From Sialis fuliginosa (lineage: Eukaryota; Arthropoda; Insecta; Megaloptera; Sialidae): 64,000 bases of DNA. Numbering within the stretch: position 1 is the first letter of the stretch; every line of letters begins with the position of its first letter. The position numbers were made by a program, and so were the translations under genes. Below, in pieces: positions 37,662 to 49,888 of this stretch. The notes under the pieces were generated by a model, which searched no databases, had not been told where the DNA came from, and worked only from the letters and a program-made list of their open reading frames with translations. The stretch is from assembly GCA_961205875.1 (NCBI GenBank), contig OY540810.1, positions 22,692,001 to 22,756,000 on the forward strand. Direction: 5' to 3'.

Positions 37662-38893
37662 ATTGTTATCTTAAAAAAATGTGAGATGATGAATTAACTC
37701 GATTAGGATATGATGACTATCTTCACGCATTGTGTGGGTTTTTGTCCGCTGCAACAATGGATATAATTTGAATAATTGCAGTTTATTAAACTAACGCATA
37801 TATCACTTAAAATAATATGCATTTACGAGTACATTTAACTTGTCCTGGTTGTATAAGTATTACAAGATTACGGAAAATATGTATTTACGAGAATTATGTA
37901 AATAAGACACAGTTGGTTAACTTATTTCAGAGGAGGAAATCGAAAGTTCTAACTTATATTAGAATTATAATGATTTCACATTATTCAGATTTATTGTAGA
38001 CTGTTTACTCTGAAGTTGGTGCACTACCCGCCGTTCAAATTAGCAAATACAATATAAATATAAACCATTCAGCATTGCTCCAATAGTTTGAAAATAAATA
38101 TAATAAGAGATACTCCGAAAACTCAGTTCGACTTCGGTATAAACGGCTCCGGTAAAAAAAACCGGGTGACCGAAGCATAATAAAAATTATTAAAAAAAAT
38201 AATTAAAAACGAAACTTCGGTATTTCGGCAGAATTACACACCGAATAATCGATATTCAATTAATCGGCCGAAACCTAACGAAACATTTCATTTGCTTATA
38301 AGATAAATACTTTTGACTTAAAACTTTTAAAATACCGCACAAAAATCTTGTTATTTATTTTTCAATTTCTATATTTTATTGACCAAGATTATGTAAACTA
38401 CAGGACGTTTTTTTCGATAATTTTATCAATATAGTTGACAATAACAATTAAAAAATAATCTGAATACAATTTGACCGGTACATGATCGTTAAAATAAAAT
38501 CGTCACCCAAATAAAACATGTACAAACTTTCCTACCATTATTACGAAAGAAAATTCACTGTATTGTTACTGATTGGAGATCTTAAGATCTTGACAATTGA
38601 CAGAGTATTTTCCTGCATGATCTAGTCTTAAATTGAAGTGACAGTAATCAACAACCTTGATGTTGACATAATGGTCATAATATATGCACATACATATATT
38701 GGAAGGTATACATATATACATGTTGTTTTCTCAATTTTACTTTCATTTATACGATATTATTAATAATTAATTTTAGTTACCAATTTCAATTCGATGACCT
38801 TAGGTTTTTAATGAACACTTATTCCAATATATCATACTTTTGTACGTTATATCGTTGTATAAACTAAATGATAATTTAAAACAGGTACACTGC

Positions 38894-39743
38894 AGTCATT
38901 CGGGGTAACTGTACGCGTCGGGTAAGTGTACGCATTAGTTAGTTCTAATTGTAAGGGTTATTGCATCATTTTCTTTAAGTACATAGAAATATAACAAAAA
39001 AACGAAAAATTGCTGTTTCAAAAGTAATTTTTGACAAAAAGGAAAACATTGTCACACAATAATTTCGCCAACTACAGATATAAGTATTTTAGTGTTTATA
39101 ATTAGGTTATTGTTAAATACATTTCACAATAAGGTTATATTTCAAACGGTCAAAATAAATTAAATATTTTGAAATTTTTGTCCCTTGGGGTAAGTTTAGG
39201 CGCACGCAGTGCATTAATTTTAGGTAGTATAAAAATTAAAAATACTATAACATAAATATTTAAAAAACATATTTTTTACTAGTTTGGCATCTTTTGGGAA
39301 AAACTATTTATAATTTATAGGTACTTCTATAATTTGAAATGTTTTAAAAATGTACTTATATAATTTTTTTAATTCGATTTTATAATTTTAATAAAATCAA
39401 CTACTTTGGGCCGCATTCTAGGGGCTTACAGACCACTTGCGATTCGAAAGCTGTGTGTTTGATACCGCTGATCTTGACACAACTACTTACTCCAATGTGC
39501 GTACATTTACCCCGTATAGTTGCGCACGGTTATCCGCAATACGGGGCAAGTGTACGTATTCTGATTGAGTGCATTAATATTGTTATTATTTTTAGATTTC
39601 AAATATTTGTTTATTTTATTGTAATTAGTTTGAAAGTATAATAAATACTCTAACATATGTACTTGGTTTCATTTCCAAAACCCATTAATTTAAGTTTGAC
39701 GAACCTTCAAAGACGAATGTGTGTACAGTTGCCCCGAATGACT
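38894..39743. mobile_element. DNA element with repeated subterminal motif (850 bp)
   Basis: The ends AGTCATTCGGGGTAACTGTACGC and its degenerate right-hand complement (GTGTACAGTTGCCCCGAATGACT) are inverted. The motif GGGGTAAGTGTACGC, or close variants, recurs in direct orientation near 38,919, 39,186 and 39,542 and inverted near 39,497 and 39,722. Repeated subterminal motifs are typical transposase-binding sites. No transposase frame and no clear target duplication. Confidence 0.55.
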
Positions 39744-40846
39744 CTATATCACGATTCTTCTACTAGACTACATAACGGACATTAATTTGTATAGTTACAG
39801 ATTATTATGCTTATTCTTATAACACTTTAACCCACTATAATACCCCGGGGTCACAGTAACTCCACACTGTTTTTGAATTCGATTTCTTATTTTTTTTACA
39901 ATTTTTGAAACAAATTTGAATAATAAACCATCGTTTTTTCATAAAATATATTGTACTTTATTAATTTTCCTCTAAAATGCTACATTCTTCAAAATAAATA
40001 TACTTTTTGAAAATCATGTAAAAACCAATACACTCATCAGAAAGATACATCTTTAAGAAATCAAACGCCGTTTGAATTTTTGAAAAGTCTCCAAAAACAA
40101 AGAAAATAGAGCAATTTTTGTAAAAAAAACGTCATTTTTTCCAATTTTTTTTCGCGAATTTTTTTAAACATTTCAAATTAAAAATTTCAAGTTAATTCCT
40201 GCACACATTTAAAAAGAAAGGTTTGATATTCTTGAACCATTTGGAGGATTCTGGGAATTTCTGCCGCCCTTCAAAGTCGTTGGGATCTAAATGCGAAAAA
40301 TTAAAATATTCTTGGGACTTCACAACCATTCTATATACATACTAAGAAACAAACAAAAGAGAAAAATTGACGGACAGGAAACACGGTGCAGTTAGCCCTT
40401 GCCACAATAATAGCAACAAAGGTAATTGATATGAAACTGGGGCAACCTAATTCATAGGCGAAGCACTAAACTAGTGATAATCGCTGTCATAGCGCCTGTG
40501 TCTATGACACTCTTGCATCACAGATAATTGATACATACGCATAAAGTGCAATGTGCCTTTATGTGTCTAATCAAAATCAAACACACACACACATACAACA
40601 ATGGCTCTCAAACAGTTATAAAGGATTATTTAAATTATAAACAAAAAATGTTTGTAAACCAATTCTGCTTAATAATTTTGATTTACTCATGTGATAAAAA
40701 TGTATATTGACAATTTCAAAGGGCTGGGGAAGGGGTTTGATTCTGACTCTACCCTCTCAAGAATAGTCTCGGTTTCGTGCGAAGTCCTAATCAAACATTC
40801 CAATAAGATTTTCATTTCCAATATAATCCAAATGAATATACATATA

Positions 40847-42028
40847 CCGGGTGTTGCAGACCACCCGTCCACTATGTTTTACACCCAAACTATTGAAGAT
40901 AGTTTTATGATAAAAAATTTACAATACATATCGACCCTAAAGAATTTCAGGAAAATATTTTCAACCCTCTAAAACTTCCCCTTGGGGGGTAGTTTGAGGG
41001 GTACATGCCCGTTTCTCAGAAAAATCAAATGGAACAGTATATCCAAAAGTAGATAATTTTAAAGATCATAAAAAAGTAAGAATCTTTTGTAAAAAAATTG
41101 TTTTCAAACATTCAATTGTTTAGAAAATATGGCGACTTGTTCCCAAATTTTAGAGATTTACTAAAAGTGCTCTAGTTTCGTTAAATGTTAATGAAATTTT
41201 ATTTTTAAATTTTTATTTGAAAGTAGAAATAATGAACTTTCTAATGATGTATGATTATTTGAGATTTGGATAATTTAAAGTGTCATACGCGACATATCAA
41301 AAATGCAAAATTCAATTGGGGATAATTCAAAATTTTTAAATGGAATGATATATCAATTAGTACTTTATCTTAAAAAATGTATTCAAATTAACAACTTTTG
41401 TTAAGAAAATTAAAAATTTTATTAAGAAAAAAAATTTAAAAAATTGTAATTTAAAATTTAAAATTTTCTTATCAAAAGTTGTTAATTTGAATACATTTTT
41501 TAAGATAAAGTACTAATTGATATATCATTCCATTTAAAAATTTTGAATTATCCCCAATTGAAGTTTTGCATTTTTGATATGTCGCGTGTGACACTTTAAA
41601 GTATTCAAATCTCAAATAATCATACATCATTAAAAAGATCATTATTTCTACTTTCAAATAAAAATTTGAAAATAAAATTTCATTAACACTTACCGAAACT
41701 AGAACACTTTAAGTACAACCCGAAAATTTAGAAACAAGTCGCCATATTTTCTAAACAATTGAATGTATGAAAATTTTATTTTTACAAAAGTTTCTTACTT
41801 TTTTATGATCTTTAAAATTACCTACTTTTGGATATACCGTTCCATTTGATTTTGCTGAGAAACGGACATGTAGCCCTCAAACTACCCCCCAAGGGGAAGT
41901 TTTAGGAGGTTGAAAATATTTTCATGAAATTCTTTAGGGTCGATATATATAGTAATTTTTTATCATAAAACTCTATCTTCAATAGTTTGGGCGTAAAACA
42001 TAGTGGACGGGTGGTCTGGAACACCCGG
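40847..42028. mobile_element. Near-complete palindromic foldback element (1,182 bp)
   Basis: Arms of about 580 bp start CCGGGTGTTGCAGACCACCC and end at the complement, with many matched blocks (CCCCTTGGGGGGTAGTTTGAG; AATATGGCGACTTGTTCCC; TATATCAATTAGTACTTTATC). Only a short AT-rich centre near 41,400-41,460 is unpaired. TA flanks both sides (40,845-40,846 and 42,029-42,030). A transcript would form a long near-perfect hairpin. Open frames inside it are mirror artefacts of the two arms. Confidence 0.8.
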
Positions 42029-42610
42029 TAGATATAGTCAATTGGTGGATACATTCAATTGCCGTGACAAAACCGCATAGAATGTTAGAATCTATCAGAG
42101 AACCTATATAAGGAAATAAACATATCAATGGAATAATTGATAATGGTATGTATATACTGTTAATATTTTAGTACAGTAACAGTTTGAGAACTCCTGATAT
42201 AAACAACACTAGCAAGGACATATGTGTATGGATATGGATATGTGCAACTCCTGTTCACATCTCACAAGTTCTGTTGTGACAAGAAATCGCATTAAGAAAT
42301 TAGAGCAAATTTAGGCACCTATTTTTATTGTCTACAATCGAGTTAGTAGAGCTATTATTTTAAATTTAAATACCACGTAATATGGTGGAAGGACTAAATT
42401 AAGAAAGTGTGTCAAATTTGGAACCCTTTTTATAACATTCACTTCTAAATTTAGACATTTGAAGAAGTAATGCAATATGTAACGAAATATTAAGATAACA
42501 TAATTTTAATTTGGTATTTTAAAATTCATTGTTCTTCCAGTTTACGATAATAGTATTATACTTTATACAAATATACTTATGTATAGTGTATGTAGTGTAA
42601 AGTATAGTTA

Positions 42611-42852
42611 GTGTCGTAGCGAGAGTTTGGCGTTACATGACGAACATTGAAAATAGCGCCCCCCTGTATTTTTTTTTCATTACCACCTTAAAAATGTCGC
42701 CCCATAATTTACAATATTTCACATTCTACTAATTATGATTAATAATTTAATTATATGTATTTTTTTACTCATATATTTTCACCCATTTTGCCACCCTCCC
42801 TGGCCTGGCACCCCCGACGGAGGCAAAGTTCGCCAAACCCTATCTACGGCAC
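42611..42852. mobile_element. Small MITE (~242 bp)
   Basis: The left end GTGTCGTAGCGAGAGTTTGGCG is matched in reverse by CGCCAAACCCTATCTACGGCAC at the right with a few differences. The inner part contains CCTCCCTGGCCTGGCACCC, resembling the right inner part of the hAT-type element at 27,254-27,808. Target duplication not clear. Confidence 0.45.
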
Positions 42853-43451
42853 ATGTTTGTAGTACATAGTTTTTTTTTTCAAAGAGTGGTAGCAGACTTA
42901 TTAAGAAATGGACTTAACAATAAGTATGTTTACTGTAATGAGTGACAAAACGTATAGAAGTTGAATAACAGTTGTTAATAACCACAGAAGTTTCAAATCT
43001 ACGATAAAAAGAAATAAAAAACCGAATTTGATATTTTTACATTCTAAAAATTCTAATTGAAAGATGTTGAAATAATAATTTTAATTATTTACTATTAGAA
43101 AATAGTATTATACTTAATTATTGAATAGCAACAAACAAATTACTTTTGATTAAATTGATATTCAGATTCAGTAGTTATGAGTCATAGTATAGTGAGCGAA
43201 TTCACACTAAATTAGTAAGAAATTGTCCTGGTCCTGGTATGACTATACGCTGACGAATATACGTACATAAAAACATGTTATATCATTGTAAATGAGATAA
43301 GACTTATGTAGAATTTGGAAGGACATTCGTGGAATATTACATTAAGATAAAATCTAAATAATGGTTACAACGAAGGCCCAGTTAAATTGTAAAGTATCTT
43401 ATTGTAAGTGTTTCAAAGGAACTGTTAATCAATAATAAACGGACTACTATA

Positions 43452-43642
43452 AGAGTCGATCCATGCTATCGAGCCGATCCCGGTCCGGTCTCGCTCCAAT
43501 CAAATATAAATATACAATAAATAATGAAATCGTTAACACTATAGGTATCGTGCCGGTCTCGGTCCAATCACGCTCTGATACAGTATTACTATACTGAATA
43601 TTTGACTGAAACGAGACCGGCACGATAGTCTGGATCGACCCT
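43452..43642. mobile_element. Small MITE (~190 bp)
   Basis: The left GAGTCGATCCATGCTATCG and the right CGATAGTCTGGATCGACCC are inverted with mismatches. GCCGGTCTCG-type motifs repeat at both ends and once in the middle (CGTGCCGGTCTCGGTCC near 43,550). Non-coding. Confidence 0.5.
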
Positions 43643-43930
43643 AACTCATTTGTGAAAACAAAATCGATTTCTGATAGAATAATTATTAATAACTGATTAA
43701 GAAACTAACATATAAGTTGGTGAATTCATTTTTCAATAATATTAATATTGCTTTGTGCCCAATGACAAAATAATTTAGTTTGGTAAGACGGCACTAACAC
43801 TAGAAAAGTGAAGGACGTGCGTAACTAAATGATCGTGCGATTTATTAATTCTAATTTGGAAGCGTCTTCAATCATTTGTCATGTTGACAACTATTTTTCG
43901 GTGTTCGTTATTGGTTTTGACTATATTTAT

Positions 43931-45643
43931 GTCCGGTATCATAAAGGACCTAACAAATTTGTTAGCTAGCAAGCACTTTCAACTGAGATATCAAACTTAT
44001 ATGACAGTTCTTTTGGAGTTTGTTGATGACTTTGACAAGTTTCGCGCACGCGTTGTAGGTAAATACAAACGGTATTAAAACAGTGGTGATATTATGAAAA
44101 TTATTTTGTACGGTGAAAGATGCCAACTAGTGCTGCAACTCAAACCGTAAAAGTCGCTTAGAACGCGAGTAACCGGCAAGATCGAGATAACTCTTTCTGT
44201 CCCATACTAATCGAAAGTACATTAGTTGACAATACTTTGGACAAAAATTACCCAAAATTACTGCGTCGGAACACATCCAAATGGGGCTTCACAGTACGCG
44301 ACACTCACGCGACGTTTTAAACGCTTTTTCCACTGATCTATTTATGAAATTTGAAATCTTTTGTAATATACTCATTAGGCATACATCAGGCTTCAAGAAT
44401 ATATAAACATATATATAAAAAATGTTGTTTAAAACTAAAAAAATGGGACTTAAAGGATGATTTCTGGAATTTTTGGGGGATTTTTTATAGACAATTTTAG
44501 TTATTAGTTACTATTCTGTGAAAAGTATGAACCTTATACAAAAATGTTTCAAATAAAAGTTGTAGAACATACATTCCTGAACAAAACAAGTGGTTGCTCA
44601 TTTATATGCGACTAAAATTGTCGTACTTAGAGTAAATTATAGCAAACCGTACAAAACATTTAATTGACAAATATTTTCAAATTTTTATTAAAAAATCATA
44701 TAAACTTACACCCATTAATAATATCAAATAAAATATAATATTTACGAGATATGTAAGGTTTTATAGTACATTGACAAGGTGTAACTAGGACACAAAGCTT
44801 ACCAAAATTACTTCATGTATCAACCCCTAAAATCGAAAAACCACCCCCAAAACATTACTCACCACTAGTTTCAGGTAATTATCTCGATAGTGACCACTGA
44901 TGGGAGAAATTTTTACTAAACTTAATTTATAGAGAAGGAAATTTTAGATAATAATCGGTAATTATATTTTACATTTATGCATTAAGTAAAGCAGAATAAA
45001 TATATTTACGTATTGCATTAACACCTTAACCTTACATTCACGACAGAATAAGCAAGCCCATGTTATATAATATGTGTAAGCCCATGTTATATAATATATT
45101 CGAATGTATATCAGTTGAGAATACTTCGGACAAAAATTACCCAAAATTACAGTGCTGGAACATAATATAATAGGGTCTTCAATGTACGCGACTCGCGTAA
45201 AATGTTTTAATCGCTTTTTCACTGACTTATTTAAGAAATTCGAAATCTATTGCAATGCACTCATTTGGCAGACATCAGGCTTCAAGAATAATAAACACAT
45301 ATATCAAATATGTGGAAAAAGCGTTTAAAACGTCGCGTGAGTGTCGCGTACTGTGAAGCCCCATTTGGATGTGTTCCGACGCAGTAATTTTGGGTAATTT
45401 TTGTCCAAAGTATTGTCAACTAATGTACTTTCGATTAGTATGGGACAGAAAGAGTTATCTCGATCTTGCCGGTTAAGTCGAAAATATATGGTCAAGCTGC
45501 AGCTCTAAACCGTGTTACAATTAGTTGAAGTGTCACTGCTCTAAATTCCATAACTAATCCATAGATACTAGTACAGAATTAATACACCATTTGAAAGTAA
45601 ATGCTAGCTAGCAAATTTTGTTAGCTCCTTTATAATACCGGAC
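43931..45643. mobile_element. Composite DNA element, family C (1,713 bp)
   Basis: The outer ends GTCCGGTATCATAAAGGACC and its right-hand complement (TCCTTTATAATACCGGAC) are continued by CTAGCAAGCACTTT-type inverted arms. The same ends occur at 58,047-58,442 and as a single end near 57,395. Inside lies another inverted structure: 44,171-44,333 appears identical to the reverse complement of 45,312-45,474. A diverged direct copy of part of that arm is at about 45,112-45,290. No transposase frame. This looks like one element inserted in another and partly duplicated. Confidence 0.6.
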
Positions 45644-46317
45644 ATTAAAGTGACCAGACGTACGCGGGATAGTTTTAGATTTGAGTAATCCATCCCACAT
45701 AACAAATTTTGTAAAAAAAATAATCGGAGCATTTTTACAGAAGTTACCGTGAACGAAAGAAAATTCTACAGACAGACACACACACTGCTGTCGTAGAGGG
45801 AAAACACAGCAGTGAAATATATGTGCATCTGCACCCCTCGGCGTAAACAATGTGTTACCCCCTTTCGAAGTATTAAAAAATATATATTTTTGATATTTTA
45901 GGCATTAAATAAAAAAATATATTTTTGATTGCTTGAGGCGATGACAAAAAACCTTTTCCTTTGCCTGTTTTAAAGGTAATGGAATCAGAATCTGACACGA
46001 TAAGGTTGTATGGATTTTTTTAAATAACACATTCACAATTTAAAAAGAAAGAAAGAAAAAACAAGAATAACATTTTGTTGAATTGTAATATTATTTTATC
46101 CATGACCCAAGTAACATCAATTTTGTTGTTATCTTCTATCATTGACATTATTAATATAATAAAAATAGAGCAATTATTAATATAATTTGTAAATTAAAAA
46201 ATTAATACAACTTCACGTGAATGCTTAATTGATATGTTAAGCACGAAACTAATTGATGGGTTTGTCCGAAGTAATCTCGACAACTATAAGATCGATTTTG
46301 ATGAAAGCTACACTAAC

Positions 46318-46441
46318 GAAAAAACAAAACAGCAATCGTGTCTTTTTGACATAAGTGCAACAAACTCTATACATTTTTAAATACGAAGTGTTTTATAACA
46401 CCGTGTTACTGTTTTGCTTTTTTTGGTCTAAACACGGCATA
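46318..46441. mobile_element. Hairpin MITE family D, copy 1
   Basis: AAAACAAAACAGCAATCGTG at the left pairs with GTTACTGTTTTGC at the right, ending TCTAAACACGGCAT. It matches the better-preserved element at 50,232-50,372, including the loop CATTTTTAAATACGA in opposite orientation. Confidence 0.5.
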
Positions 46442-46527
46442 AGAGATTCATCAAAATTGTGTACAAAAGTTTTGTATTTAATTCTTCATAAAAATCCAGA
46501 ATATGTAAGTCGCTACAGACGTTTTTG

Positions 46528-47009
46528 ATGTCCAAAAAGTTAGCCCCTCCAAATGCATATTATTAGTTAATTTTATGTGCAATCGTTTGATAGTGTTTGA
46601 TAGTCTAATATTATCGTTTGATAGTTATTACTTTAATTAGTATTAATTAAATAAATTATATGAGAAAATTAGGACAGTTAACCTAACCTAACCCTGACAG
46701 AAACTAACTAACCTAAACGCGGGAAATTTGAATATTTAATTGTTGTTTAACAAAAATGTTAAAAATCTGCAAAAGTAACAACTATCAAACGATAGACTTG
46801 TACTATCAAACATTTTTAAATAAAAATTAATCTTGTAAACCCAAAATGAACTCAATAATCAAATGTAAGGGGGGCTAATTTTTTCACAAAATTTAATGAA
46901 TAAAAATTAATTAAATTAATAACTATCAAACGACAAAATTAGACTATCAAACGATTGTGCATAAAATAAACAAAAAATCTTAATTTGGGGGGGCTAACTT
47001 TTTTGACAT
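46528..47009. mobile_element. MITE with 9-bp duplication (482 bp), Mutator-like
   Basis: The ends ATGTCCAAAAAGTTAGCCCC and GGGGCTAACTTTTTTGACAT are inverted. The 9-bp ACGTTTTTG is repeated exactly on both sides (46,519-46,527 and 47,010-47,018), fitting the 8-10 bp duplication of the Mutator superfamily. The subterminal motif ATCGTTTGATAGT and its complement occur several times near both ends. Non-coding. Confidence 0.7.
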
Positions 47010-47910
47010 ACGTTTTTGATAGACAGCACGTGCAAAACCACGCGGTCATGCTAGAAAACAGAGGCAAGTATTTGAGGGATACCTACAAGTTATACATTCA
47101 GTAAAAAAATAATTGATTCGTATGGGGTAATAGGTTTTCCATAGATAAAGTATAAATAGATATAAATCAGCATTTTCTGTAAACCAATTATTGACTACCC
47201 GGCTTCGTGTTACGTAACACAGATATTATCAATATACAATAAAACACAACGCATGTATTTCTACAAAACAATAAACTACATTATTTTATTTTTCGAATGA
47301 AAACAAACAATATTTTGTCGTTTATTAAATATCTTCGTTTTTTGCCTATCATACGGTATTACCAAGTTTAACTAAATGTTTAATTAACTTTTTACGTTTA
47401 ACTTTTGTATCGTATCAAGTTTAATTAAAGGGATTTTTAATTTTCTGCATGTTTTTATAACGCATATTATGTACATTTTTCTACATATGACAGCCTAAAT
47501 CACGTTGGTAATACACTAAAATCTATTTTAAAGAAGTATTAAATTGGTTAATAATACCCAGACATAAGTATGTATTTTAAATTAAAAGATGCATTTTGTG
47601 ATCTCAGATATACGCAATATTTATCTTAGAATTGTCATGCTAAGCAAATACTAAATAAGTTATTTTGTATGTGTATTTCTATGAATCATACTATTTTGTA
47701 AAAGATAAAATTCTCTACAAAAGTGTCTACAAAGTATCAAAAGTTACAGGAATTCTATGTGATTTATTTGTTAAATTGTACGTCTAAAAGCCACTCACGG
47801 CTAAACTACTGTTTCTATTAAAATAAGTCAGGTGTAAATGCAATGAGTTAAATCTTATAAGCGTTTTAAATATATATATTTTTTTACAAAAATTAACATT
47901 TTAACGTCAA

Positions 47911-48615
47911 TCTCTATATATAAAAAACGGCCAAGTGCGTGTTGGGCACGCACATGATAGGTTTCCGTACTCATTACGATTTATAAACAAGAGCTATTTT
48001 TTATAAACTATTTTAGCTACAGTGTTCGTTATAATTTTCATTGAAAATACTAACTAAAAGCTACATTCTGGATTTTTTTTAGATTTTTTGCATCGATAGT
48101 TTAGAAAGTAGAAGGGGGGAGGGGACGCTCTTATAACGACATTTAAATGCAAATATATCGTGACTGAAGGGTTATCTAAGACCTAAATAATAATACCCCA
48201 CACAATTTAGTAAGTGAAAAAAAAATGTGAGTTCACTTTTTAGTCTGTGGAAAGGGGGTCCAAAATTTTTTTTTTAAATCTTATCATTTCTGTTTTTGTG
48301 TTATCAGTCTTCATCCGTATACCAAATTTCATCTTAATCGGCTTAAAATTTTTGAAGATGGACATAGCGAAACTATAAGGTTTCCTAGTTTTCTACGGAA
48401 ACATAAAAGTGAATGTTCGTTTGTATGAGGCTAATAGCCTCCGGAATTACTGAACTGATTTCAAACACGGTTTTCACTAATAGTTAGATAATTTTTCTGT
48501 GCAGTATTGTATTAGTATTGTGGCTATTAATATTTTATGGCATGTTGGGTAGGCATGATTACTTTATGTTTAATTAAATCAATATCCCCGAGTAACACCG
48601 GGTCCAATGCGCTAG
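47911..48615 (+). mobile_element. Non-autonomous Helitron-like element with nested insertion
   Basis: Starts TCTCTATATATAAAA after an A and ends GTCCAATGCGCTAG before a T. A CCCG..CGGG stem-loop (CCCGAGTAACACCGGG) lies about ten bases before the terminal CTAG. TC at the 5' end, CTRR at the 3' end and a 3' hairpin are the Helitron signature. Its 5' part is split by an insertion at 47,926-48,402. No Rep/helicase frame is present. Confidence 0.6.
47926..48402 (+). mobile_element. Repeat inserted in the Helitron, 6-bp duplication
   Basis: Begins AACGGCCAAGTGCGTGTTGG and ends ACTATAAGGTTTCCTAG followed by CTACGGAAAC. The flanking ATAAAA is present on both sides (47,920-47,925 and 48,403-48,408). 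The 3' half resembles 49,400-49,692 (GTCTRTGGAAAGGGGGT, TTCTGTTTTTG, then a tail ending near ACGGAA). Family not assigned. Confidence 0.5.
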
Positions 48616-49399
48616 TTTTCTATAAATATAAATTAAATAGCAATGTATTACTACTACCGAGCTGTCGGAAAAGGAATGATCAATCCGATAACTAGCATTA
48701 TTAGAACATAATTTTAATCTCTACAAAATGACGTCCTTACATTTTTTTATCAGTTATCATGAATCAGTAATATCAACTTTAGTACTAAAGAATAATTTTT
48801 CTATATTATTTAAATGAGAAACGAGACCCCACCCCCCTTGTGACACCTCTTAAAATTGAACTACAGGATAATCCTTGTGGGGGGATTTATTTTGGGTCAT
48901 AAACTAGCTTATTTTGTAACGATTAAATTATACCTTCTTTGATTTTTATTAAATTTAAAATATTTTAAATGAGCAAAATATGATTCCATTAAATGTAATT
49001 ATAAACTATTGTATACCGTACTCTGTATTATTATATAACGCAATATTTTAGAGGAAGTTAAATTGGATTAATTACAACCTTAATGAATCACGAAGCATTG
49101 AAATAACAATTAGAGAATATTTTCGAATTGGTCTTAATTTTTTTAACGTGCTACCAGATAAAACAGAATTGTGACCGGTTTTTACCAAATTTAAATCACA
49201 TGAATCCTATAAAGTGGTTGTTATGATTTGTTTTTGAAAATTATTTTGTACATGAGCGCATGGAAGTATTTTATTTTATTAATGTATTTTTTTGAAGAAC
49301 AATAAAATAAATAAAATATTACATATCTAGTTAAATGTAGGGTATATTGATATAATAATATGTAGATACCTATATGTATTTTTTTTAAACTGAAGGGTT

Positions 49400-49692
49400 A
49401 AAATCAAAAGATCCTTATACATTTTTTGTAGCATTTTAAGAGAGCTATCTAAAGACATTTCACTCAATGGATTACGTGAAAATTTTTTTTTGAATATACT
49501 TTTCAGTCTATGGAAAGGGGGTTCACAATTTTTTTTTTAATTTCATCATTTCTGTTTTTGGGTTATCAATCTACGTCGTATACCTAATTTCATTTTAATC
49601 GGTATACAATTTCCATGGACAGACAAACAGACAGGCAGACGGACGGACAAACGAAACTATAAGGATTCTTAGTTTTCCACGGAACCCTAAAA
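49400..49692 (+). repeat. 3' fragment of the same repeat as 47.9-48.4 kb
   Basis: Shares CTATGGAAAGGGGGTTCACA, CATTTCTGTTTTTGGGTTAT and ATTTCATTTTAATCGG with 48,240-48,345, then a CAGACAGGCAGACGGACGG run and the tail CCACGGAACCCTAAAAA. Only the 3' portion is visible. Confidence 0.5.
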
Positions 49693-49856
49693 ACATCACA
49701 ATATTTTGTTGGGCTTAATTTGACAATTACTCGCCCACAATCAAATGGGGGTTAATGCGCACGTGTCCACCAATAGCTACGTCTAGGTGTAAAAACAAAC
49801 AAACAAACATCGTGAGTCGAACAATACAGCACATGATTGCACATACAAACGAGTCG

Positions 49857-49864
49857 TATAAAAG
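49857..49864 (+). promoter_or_regulatory. TATA box of the small peptide gene
   Basis: GTATAAAAG in a GC-richer context, about 30 bp upstream of a plausible initiator (CGTCAATCG near 49,889). It is the clearest TATA-type core promoter in the window. The surrounding ~200 bp has more balanced composition than the flanks. Confidence 0.6.
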
Positions 49865-49888
49865 TAAGTCGCGAGTAAAGAACTGTCG

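Larger units (their letters stand above)
34827..49850. other. 15-kb gene-poor, transposon-rich region
   Basis: No supported gene. It holds the elements listed separately, plus unassigned repeat phrases: AGGTGTAGCTAGAGGTCGCTG near 36,630, a TTCGGTAT-rich block near 38,110-38,280, CCCCGGGGTCACAGTAAC near 39,842, and two CCTAA units near 46,680 that are too few to be telomeric. Open frames here are AT-rich, lie inside inverted repeats, or lack splice context. Confidence 0.6.

Noticed and set aside
46680-46700. CCTAACCTAACC, like the insect telomere repeat
   Set aside because: Only two units; not a telomeric or interstitial telomere array.
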